Positions 56,531 to 64,000 of a DNA stretch of 64,000 nt are shown piece after piece. Below the pieces are notes generated by a model that saw only the letters and a program-made list of their open reading frames with translations, was not told the origin of the DNA and did no database searches. The stretch's first letter is position 1, and each line of letters opens with the position of its first letter. The stretch spans positions 287,720,526-287,784,525 of the forward strand of contig OX336388.2 in NCBI GenBank assembly GCA_946902985.2. The letters run 5' to 3'. The translations under genes were made by a program, and so were the position numbers. Source of the DNA: Meconema thalassinum (taxonomy: Eukaryota > Arthropoda > Insecta > Orthoptera > Tettigoniidae).

Positions 56531-57157
56531 AACGTGTAGCTCACCCTATGGGTGTCCGATTGAAGCAGCTACAGTCCTCGGACACTCCCGGCACTAAAAG
56601 GCATACGATAGATGATATAAATAAATCATTTATCTGTATTCTGGGCGACTTAACAAAATAAAATATCATTTTAACAAATTCATGTCTTTTTTCATTTTAC
56701 ATTATTTCGGAGCCCTCTCTTGTAAATAATTCAGCGATTTTTTAAAATAATTATCAAGTTTACTTTTAAATTCAATGAGAGGAGGAACTTCTCGCTCCAC
56801 GGCTATTGAAGGACTTAATGGAGTAATGCCATAAAGGGTTGTTTGTTACCATACGTGGAAGGATTAATATGATTACAGTAAATGTTGTTAGCTGCTCTTG
56901 TTTTTAGGCCATGCACATCAGATTTCAACAGCGTACTGGAGTGAATGTTTTCATTTTTTATTTTACAGCATGATAGCAGAAGCTTAGTGACGGGATTCAG
57001 CTTCCCAGATATGGATCACGTTCAATTAGTGCTTGAAGAACACTCCTCAACAGTCCTTAATACAAATTGTATATCAGTTTACTTAAAACACCAATGGCTG
57101 GAACTATCTTACTTTTAGTTGGCTCATTGGAAGATAGTGTTTCATCTATCGTAAGAT

Positions 57158-57476
57158 TTTTTTTTTGTCGTGTAGCCTCCTGAGAGGCCGAGTGCAGGTT
57201 TTTCTAGTCGACGCCCGTGGGCGACCTGCGCGTCGGGATGAGAGATGGAAAGAATGAAGATGAATGAAACTGGGCAAGGATGTAGAAGGAAGCGGCCGTG
57301 GCCTGTCAGAAGGTACTGTCCCAGCATTTGCCTGGTGTTGAATATGGGAAACCATGGAAAACCATTTCAAGGACAGCCGACGGTGGGGCTCGAACCCACG
57401 CGTCTACCGAGCCAGCAGAGAGCTTGGCCCCTTGACCTAACGCAGCGCTTTAGCCCGCGTAGCCACTACTGTCGGT
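57158..57476 (-). mobile_element. tRNA-derived SINE S3 with 11-bp target duplication
   Basis: Reverse strand head GACAGTAGTGGCTACGCGGG and B box GGGTTCGAGCCCCACC, then body with AATGGTTTTCCATGGTTTCC and a T-run (A-tail on the reverse strand) at 57158. TATCGTAAGAT flanks both sides (57147-57157 and 57477-57487), as made by target-primed insertion. Confidence 0.9.
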
Positions 57477-57487
57477 TATCGTAAGAT

Positions 57488-57975
57488 GAAGACATCTTTT
57501 TGCTTGAACTTGGGATATCACTTGGCCATAACACTCCATAGTTTAAAAAAAAAAAAAAAGCTAGGGGAAACATGATGTAATTTTGGTATGATGAAGTGTT
57601 AATTGATTTATGCTGCATGTGTTGTTAAGATTATTAATACATTAATCACTGTTAAAAGGTTGTAATCATTTCTAAATCTGCCGTTTAATTGCAGTTATTC
57701 GATATTATTAACAAGTAAAATCCCGTTGTTAGGTGTCCGCATATTTTGCTATCCCGTTTCTTTTGCTCCTTTCGTAAGAACCCTGGACGGTTCGTATATA
57801 ATACTGCTTAATTAACCCTCTTATAATGCTGCAGTCCAGTGGTTGGGGGAGGATGGTGGACAGACAGGGTAAAGTGGAGGAGTGGCATATTTGCTTCGAC
57901 CCGGCTTAGGCTGGAAAACGGAAATTGATGATAAATAAAATAATGCTTCTAAATCCCGCTCATAGCGCTATTTTT
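57488..57975. other. Unassigned sequence
   Basis: An A15 run lies at 57545 and GATGTAATTTTGGTATGATG at 57575, also found in altered form at 48511. No gene seen. Confidence 0.4.
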
Positions 57976-58019
57976 AGCCTACTTTCGATTTTTGCACAAA
58001 ATGAAAGTTGACTTATGAG

Positions 58020-58880
58020 TAGGACTCGGATTTGTAGGTAAATAAATATTTTTTTATGTAAATACATATTTTAAGAATTTTCTCTATAAATGCATAAATT
58101 CCTGCTTTTCACTTAATAGCACGTATAAAGACAAAATATTTATATTAAAAAAACAGTATGCTAGATCTTTCAGTTTATTGCATTTTTGTTCTGTGTTACT
58201 TCAGCGGGGAAGAACATGTGAGCTATCTAATCTTCATGCACAGCGTATGTCGGCTTGCAACTGTGTTATTCTTAACATGTCGCCCCGTGCCACTCACTAT
58301 GGAAGCCGGGGATTTCCTTGTCCATAGCCATATTGCACCACGTGCTAGTCCTACACCCCTAGTTACCTGGAACCAGTGTCACTCACATGCAGTTCATTTC
58401 TGGCACTGTGAAGTGTATGGCAGTTCTATGATGCCTAAAGTAAAAACAAGTTATCGTCTGCAGCAGTATGTTGCAGAATTTTAAGATAATTTTACTCATG
58501 ATGGGGGGGGGGGGGGTTCTGTTCTGCCAACCATGTGGGAAACAATCAAGGCTGAACAGCGATCTCAAGTTACACAACACCTTAAGGGCAAGAAACATAT
58601 TGCTGCAGTTTCGCGCCTTCAGAAGAACTGTTTCGCGATAATCTTCGGTCATTTGTGATGGACAACCTGAAGATGTATCTCGTTGTGTATTGTAATGCTT
58701 CACCAGTCAGTGAGACATAGCATAAATTGCATTCGTGAATACTGCGTATTGTTTATATTCCCATTAATAAACTAAATTATAAATAAATATTTTTACTTTT
58801 TTGTCACATATTTCAGTTATTTTTAATACATAAAAAATAAATATTTTCCAGATTTTTAGCACCTAAAAATCCGAGCCCTA
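58020..58880 (+). mobile_element. hAT-family deletion derivative, 861 bp
   Basis: The ends TAGGACTCGGATTT and, reversed, TAGGGCTCGGATTT are inverted repeats that extend into TAGGT. CTTATGAG (58012-58019) and CTTATACA (58881-58888) are the likely 8-bp target duplication, the second altered. The interior keeps the start and the end of a transposase but not the middle. Confidence 0.85.
58431..58722 (+). pseudogene. hAT transposase N- and C-terminal relics, internally deleted
   Basis: MPKVKTSYRLQQYVAEF then, across a stop and a G run (58503-58515), a C-x2-C finger region in another frame (FCQP-like, LKGKKHIAAVSR-like). The C terminus follows as RDNLRSFVMDNLKMYLVVYC. The beginning matches transposon-derived zinc-finger proteins of the CGG-repeat-binding type, and the end matches the last residues of the hAT relic at 39330-40263, so both belong to one family. 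The catalytic part is deleted. Confidence 0.75.
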
Positions 58881-59452
58881 CTTATACACAGGGCCAAAAA
58901 TTGTGTGTCTGTGTGTGTACTCTGAATGTCTGTCCCCCCCGTATCAATTCGAACACGGAGAAACCGAATTGAACGAAATTTGGTACAGAGGTAAAACTAG
59001 CAAAGGGTACCTCAGTGTCACGTTTTATATCGCCGCCATCTTGACGGAAACGTAATGGCCGCCACCCAAATTTTCAAAGCTTAAATCAAATTACGAATAA
59101 CCTAATCATCCGATCTCTATCAAATTTTGCAACAACATACCTTTTTGTGGGAAGCATATTTTGACTGAACTACAAGGTCAGCAGCCCAATAGATTGCAGA
59201 TAGCGGCCATGTATGTGTGCAAATCGATTCCCCATATGAAACAGGGTGAAACCGAATTGAATGAAATTTTTTACAAAGGTAGTACTAGCAAAGGGCACCT
59301 CATATTCATGTTTAATGTCCGTATAGCGTGTTGTATTTCAACAAGCTACTACAACCAACATTCAATTATACTCCTTGAAAAGGACAAAGAATTATAACAT
59401 TACCCATGCATTTAGGAGAAAGTAGGCTATATGCTCTTACTAATCATCTTGT

Positions 59453-59986
59453 TTTATCTAAAAAAAAGAACGTTCCGTATACATTGTAAACAAAAGCACT
59501 GGTTTTCCGGATTTGCTCTAAACATCTTTTATTAATATGCGCTGTTTTACTACATAAACGATTCAATGAAAGAACGCCTTTTCTTTTTCGAGTTTTCGTA
59601 TAACCTCACAGACGCCCTGTGATGGGGAATTTTGATCATTCAAACAACCTGCGAGTTGATGTCATTAAACCGCGAGGACAGACGCATGGGTATTTTTGAC
59701 TCGACAATTTCCTTTTGGTCAGCCCTTATTTCCTGTCGCTCACTGTACCTTCCTTCCTAGCCTTGAACTTCACCCTGCAAAGTAACACGTCCATAGCTTT
59801 TGGAACACTCAAGTTATTTCTATATTATTTACGGTCGGGTCAGATTGACCCATGGCGCCAGTCCTCGAATGACAATTTTCTGCTTACGTTAGTCGGAACA
59901 ATATGAAAACAAATAGGGGGAAAGTCCAACTATTTTGGAGCAGCCCAATCACATAGCTCAAGTTCTTGTTGATCCAAGTTAGGGTT
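59453..59986. other. Unassigned sequence
   Basis: GGGTCAGATTGACCC at 59836 is a perfect short palindrome; similar words are seen in piggyBac-like elements, but ends and transposase are absent. Nothing else is recognised. Confidence 0.35.
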
Positions 59987-59998
59987 TAGGGACACCTT

Positions 59999-60308
59999 AA
60001 ATATAACCCCTGGCACTACTGCTCGTGACGGGCCTAGGTCTACCAAGCGACCACTGGCCAGCTATTTGGCCTGCAGATAATGGGGTGACGCGTGATCAGC
60101 GCTTCGGGTCCCCTCGGCCGTTAATCTTGGTTTTTGTGATCGGGGCGCTGCCCCACTGTCACACAGCTACTCAATTGTCCTCACGAGGCTGAGTGCACTC
60201 CGTTCCAGCCCTCACGTCAGTTTCTAAAATCCCTGACGGAGCCGGGAATCGAACCCGAGGCCTCCAGTTGAGAGGCAGGCGCGCTACACCAACACCACGG
60301 GGCCGGTC
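59999..60308 (-). mobile_element. tRNA-derived SINE S2 with 12-bp target duplication
   Basis: Reverse strand head CCGGCCCCGTGGTGTTGGTG with GGGTTCGATTCCCGGC as B box, then body CAGGGATTTTAGAAACTGAC and on to GGTTATATTTAAGG. TAGGGACACCTT lies on both sides (59987-59998 and 60309-60320). This SINE type is abundant in some orthopteran genomes, which supports the host guess. Confidence 0.9.
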
Positions 60309-60548
60309 TAGGGACACCTTGGGGATAAAAAAAATCTATCTATTACCGCCACTATCAAGGCCATTTATACTGTTACCAAAATTATTGCCATTTATCAGCG
60401 TGTTAAATTTGTAAAGTAAAAATAAACCTCACTTTATGTTGGGAATAGTTCATAGGAAGACACCAGGTGTAAAATCACTTCATTAAAATCCCTACGACTA
60501 GGACAAAAAGGGAGTGGCACAATGACCCGGCTCAGTTCTCATGTTATA

Positions 60549-61389
60549 TAAGGTGCGTTCAAAAAGTAACGAGCCGGAGGCATAATTACAGAAACCAGTA
60601 CCTGTATGTTAGAAGTATTGGCCCTGGCTGTTGAGGCACTTGTCCCACTGTGACACGAGGTGGTGAATGGCTGTCTCATAAAATTCCCTGGGCTGTGATG
60701 TGAAACAGTTCCGCACGTATAGCTGGACGTGGGCGTCCGAGGTGAATCGTTGGCCCCGCAGAGCCCTTTTCAGGGGAACAAACATGGCGTAATCACAGGG
60801 AGAGGGTCTGGAATGTATGGTGGGTGGCCGAGAACCTCTCATTTGAATTTCTGCAGGAGTGCCGCGACTTTGTTGGCTGTAGGAGGTCGTGCATTGTCGT
60901 GGAGCGACCACGGCGACTATGGCGTTCACTGTCACTCGGCGGTCCTGGGTAATGAGTGCATCAAACAGCTGGACGTTGTCATCGGTAATGCAGGGGGGTG
61001 CCCCAGACCGGGCATCATGAGCAAATGACACCCGTCTTTCCCTGAAGCGCTTGTGCCACGCCTTGACCCTTGCAAGGGACATGCAGTGTCGTACACTTGT
61101 GACATTTTGGCGATTAATGACCGTTTCTCCCACTCCTTCAGCTGTCAGAAACCAAACAACACCTCTTTGCTCTTCGTTTGACGCCTCCATGTCACTGTTT
61201 GCAATGCGACTGGCAGCGTTGGACGATTGATGCATTCTGCTGCTGGCTTTGTATCGTCACGTGACGTGCACGCGTGCCCTCTAGCGACGGGCTGTGATCT
61301 TCCACGCTCTGGTCGGAACCACACCTCGTTACACACGCCACGATTAGCGCATTATAGCCTCCGACTCGTTACTTTTTGAACGCACCTTA
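60549..61389 (-). mobile_element. Mariner element, internally deleted, 841 bp
   Basis: Inverted ends TAAGGTGCGTTCAAAAAGTA and, reversed, the same word followed by ACGAG(C/T)CGGAGG. TA flanks lie at 60547-60548 and 61390-61391. The transposase frame is on the reverse strand and lacks the middle. Clean ends mean it could still be moved by a relative's enzyme. Confidence 0.92.
60609..61235 (-). pseudogene. Mariner transposase with catalytic core deleted
   Basis: The 208-codon frame begins MHQSSNAASRIANSDMEASN and has the helix-turn-helix DNA-binding region (VRHCMSLARVKAWHKRFRER, then SGAPPCITDDN and RRVTVNAI). It passes after about residue 120 straight to SPCDYAMFVPLKRALRGQRF, the segment around the third acidic residue of the D,D34D triad. 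The end is ETAIHHLVSQWDKCLNSQGQ. The first two catalytic aspartates are missing. The frame remains open through the fusion, so a short DNA-binding protein could be made, which might compete with a full enzyme. Confidence 0.9.
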
Positions 61390-61391
61390 TA

Positions 61392-61702
61392 TTTTTCCAC
61401 TCCAGTTCTCAAGGTTAATCATTGATCACAGAGCGTAGGGTAGCCTACTTACAGGATTGTAAGTCAACTGTGCAGTGAAGAACCCTGAACCACTCCTCGT
61501 GGCTTTAACAGACAATCATCTGAAAGTCTCTTTTATCTGCTTTTAATCCTCCGTTAGCGTTATAACAGCTTTGTGTGAGTTCGCTTTCAAAGGGCGAGCG
61601 GACAAAGCGCCTGTGTGCTAACTTATTCAGTAGAGTGGCTGCCTCCACATCTTGAAACCTAGAGGTCGATTCCCGCACGAGTGAAATCCATAGAATTCCA
61701 TC
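61392..61702. other. Unassigned spacer
   Basis: TCGATTCCCGCACGAG at 61668 resembles a B box, so a decayed SINE may be present; not supported enough to call. Confidence 0.35.
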
Positions 61703-63188
61703 TTTGTAGTGTTTGGAGCCATTTTACAGTGTTGCCTCAGTAAACAAAAGTTTGATGCTTTTCAGTCGGTCAACACGAATGTACCGAAATGAGATCTGAA
61801 AAAAATACATGAAATTGATAAATACACTAGGATGACCAGTTTCGATCGTCAAGAGATCATCAGATCCATTACACTTAGGCTATGAAATCTATGTCTGAAA
61901 TTATGGGTGAAAATATTTACAACTAGCAGTACTTCCCGGCTTCGCCCGGTGGATTTATTTGTTTTATGGATGATAATGAATACTACTACAGAACTGGCAC
62001 ATGATATTTAAACTACCAGAAAAGAAATATTTTTAAATATAACTTTTTGTGGTGGTGGTGGTGGTGATAAGCAGTACAGTATAATAGACGTAACATTTAG
62101 GTCATTTTCCCGTAATGATAATAATATTAATGAATAGGGAAACGGCTATTTACTAACTACAGCACTGACATATATAATTTACAAATAAGTTACATTTCTA
62201 AAAATGATTAGAAAGAGGAGTAAGTAAAATAAAAGACACTGCCTAGGGTGTACATTTCATTGGCTGTTAGACATGTAGGGACCAATAGTGTCGTCTTTTG
62301 TCGCATTGCGCCGTAGGAAAATAATCAGAACACTTTGGCAAACTTCGGCTGTCCCGAGCTACTGAGGTAGCAATAGTGTCATTTATCGCCACATAGCACT
62401 CAACGATAAGGCTCGGAATAAATGAAGGTAAATTTGAAAGCACCAACGCTTATTGCAGCTGATAACCTCAATGTATTGCACCAACACCATTGCACTCATA
62501 CAGATGCATAATATGTTCAAGGGTTTTTTTTTTCATGATGATAACTGTTTTAAGGGCGAAAAGAAATCATTTTGCACTAATTACTCCCCGTGACTGCAAT
62601 TTATAAGCAGCGCAAGATTTCACTATTTTCACAATTCTGCACCAGAACACTGGTAGGGGCGACGTGAAGCAGCCCGAATTGCCAGTCAACAATAGACTTA
62701 TTAAAATACTCTTACAGTTACACTGCTATGGACATGAATGGTTCTAGCGCCTTAATACGTGGTTTTCAAGTTCATTTTGTTTGTTATTCTAAATGTAGGG
62801 AATGGAGAGCGTAATCCAAAATATAAAGTGGACAGTGTTACCAGCAGGGTTTCAAAGTGTATGTAAAATTTGGTGCAATTAGGAGGAACGGTGTAGTTTT
62901 GTGATATACGGCCTAAATGCGGGGAATGGAGTGGCCTGTCCGAAATTTCATGCATTATCTCAACTAATACCGCAACTTAATAAGTGTGCATATTGTAAAC
63001 ATTTTCACCCATACTTTCAGACATAGATTTTATATCCTAAGTGTAATGGGCCTGATGATGATCGCTTGACGATCGAAACTGGTCATCCAGGTGTATTTAT
63101 TAATCTCATGTTTTTTATCAGCATTAGCGAATAACTCATCTCATTTGGGTACAATCGTGTTGACCGACTGAAGGGCATCAAACGTTTT
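61703..63188. mobile_element. Fold-back element FB2 with nested repeat in the loop
   Basis: Left arm 61735-61920 (AAAGTTTGATGCTTTTCAGT, CCAGTTTCGATCGTCAAGAG, GGGTGAAAATATTTAC) and right arm 62980-63188 (its complement with GATCGCTTGACGATCGAAAC) match FB1. The left lead-in GTAGTGTTTGGAGCCATTTT is shared with FB1. The 1-kb centre is a separate repeat. No target duplication was found by eye. Confidence 0.8.
61921..62975 (+). mobile_element. Interspersed repeat nested in FB2
   Basis: It starts ACTAGCAGTACTTCCCGGCT followed by TCGCCCGGTGG, a 5' end type seen in noncoding arthropod repeats of the RTE-associated sort. It contains a TGG run at 62049 and a module TAAAATTTGGTGCAATTAGG. The right limit is set by the return of the FB2 arm. 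No coding frame. Confidence 0.55.
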
Positions 63189-64000
63189 TTTTGGTCATAT
63201 TATCTGGTTTAACATTTTGGAATCAAAATACAGTATTAACAAAATCTCAGCCACTGGCTATCGAATAGAATTTTCGTTTTACTGCTACTAGGTGGCAGTG
63301 AGGAGGAACGTCTGAATTGGCTAAAAGTTCGAGGTTCCAAATCAAAGGCAAGGTAGCTTTAGTAAAGTTGTTCAACAAATTTGTCTAGTAATTATCACAC
63401 GTGATACGATAGATCTTCAATGAGTCGATATCGTATCTCAAGTTGTGTCAATGGTCCCTCTCCCCTTCATAAGTAATGTACTCGTACTCGAGACCATAGG
63501 ATCAGAAATATAAGCCCACTGAATCATAACAATATTAGTGGAATAGTATTTTTAAAAAAATATTGGGTGTGTGCAACTACGATGCGCCACGATATTTGAG
63601 TGTGACAACGTCTTCTCAGACTGATTTCTTTAAACTGTCGCTGTTGCGAAATTTCAGCTTCGTATAATTTGTAATTATGTTTTTACGGAACGGAAAGTTC
63701 ACAGGCGAAATGAAGGAAAGCCGAGTTGCAATTCCAGGGAAACTCCAAACACAACCACTCTTCTCAGAAGTATTACCTCAACACGACTCGACAATTTGCT
63801 GCTGGCTGTATCAGGGGTAATAGGCTCGCCCTCTAGCTAGGCTGTAACTGGCGTGATTGACTCGCTAGCGCGTAAACTGTCGCCTCAGTATGTGAATGGA
63901 GATTGTTGGAAAAATGAAAACGTTAATACACTTATAGTGGGCGATGTATTGAAGATAGAGATATGCTCTCGCGGACTTTTTGTAGAACTTTTCATGCTGA
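63189..64000. other. Unassigned sequence to window end
   Basis: No reading frame above 60 codons and no repeat from this window recurs here. Confidence 0.45.

Larger units (their letters stand above)
57976..59452 (-). mobile_element. Non-autonomous Helentron-like element, family C, with nested hAT derivative
   Basis: Reverse strand: 5' ACAAGATGATT (decayed hairpin near 59450), GCATATAGCCTACTTTCTCC, modules with GGTAGTACTAGCAAAGGGCA, a short TG/CA tract (58900-58920) and the terminal stem at 57976-58010. The 58020-58880 element interrupts it just before the microsatellite. Confidence 0.82.

Noticed and set aside
59830..59860. piggyBac-like end around GGGTCAGATTGACCC
   Set aside because: A short palindrome alone; no TTAA-flanked inverted ends or transposase were found.

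Overview
The window is repeat-dense DNA from an animal, most probably a large-genome polyneopteran insect (orthopteroid or similar). This rests on the mix of elements: tRNA-derived SINEs with A and B boxes, mariner, hAT, pogo/Tigger and Mutator-like transposase relics, RTE/CR1-like and restriction-endonuclease non-LTR relics, a Ty3-like gag element, and short interspersed repeats with CA/GACA tracts. The species call is an inference. I see no confidently supported host protein-coding gene, no rRNA, no intact tRNA and no CRISPR. Almost every long open frame is inside a transposon or a simple repeat.

Layout. 0-10 kb: a 44-bp tandem repeat at the left edge, a family A interspersed element (1.06-2.52 kb), a tyrosine-recombinase relic next to a 120-bp palindrome (2.9-3.3 kb), a non-LTR relic (3.6-4.05 kb), family C fragments, a tRNA-like unit, a 170-bp direct duplication, a SINE and a Mutator-like relic (8.3-8.6 kb). 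10-18 kb: a SINE split by an 0.8-kb inverted-repeat element that carries a possible two-exon mini-gene, SINE S1 copies, a 46-bp minisatellite, a Tigger relic, a very G-rich island and a full family C element. 18-23 kb: a family A element, tandem 180-bp units, family D, a fold-back element with a 12-bp target duplication, and an RTE-like relic. 23.25-34.51 kb: one LTR element with 4.1-kb LTRs, a gag-like gene only and no pol. 35-39.3 kb: two full family B elements, one inserted in a non-LTR relic whose uninterrupted relative lies at 17.7 kb. 39.3-42.5 kb: a hAT relic, a snap-back mariner and family A. 42.7-46.6 kb: two head-to-tail copies of family E, built of about 170-bp modules. 47-50 kb: SINE S1, family C, unassigned sequence. 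50.07-53.56 kb: a restriction-endonuclease-type retrotransposon (reverse strand) split by a 1.3-kb insertion. 53.6-64 kb: unassigned sequence, three SINEs, family C with a nested hAT derivative, a deleted mariner and a second fold-back element with a nested repeat.

The most notable signal is a superfamily of non-autonomous elements (A, B, C). They share a 5' hairpin, then a motif that is repeated in inverted form in a 3' terminal stem-loop, about 295-bp internal modules and a microsatellite. The 5' hairpin stem changes by compensating pairs between copies, and an empty site elsewhere in the window shows insertion without target duplication. This fits Helentron-associated elements (DINE-1/HINE type) better than any cut-and-paste class. 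The second is the gag-only LTR element with exceptionally long LTRs. The third is the possible spliced mini-gene inside a hAT-like element.
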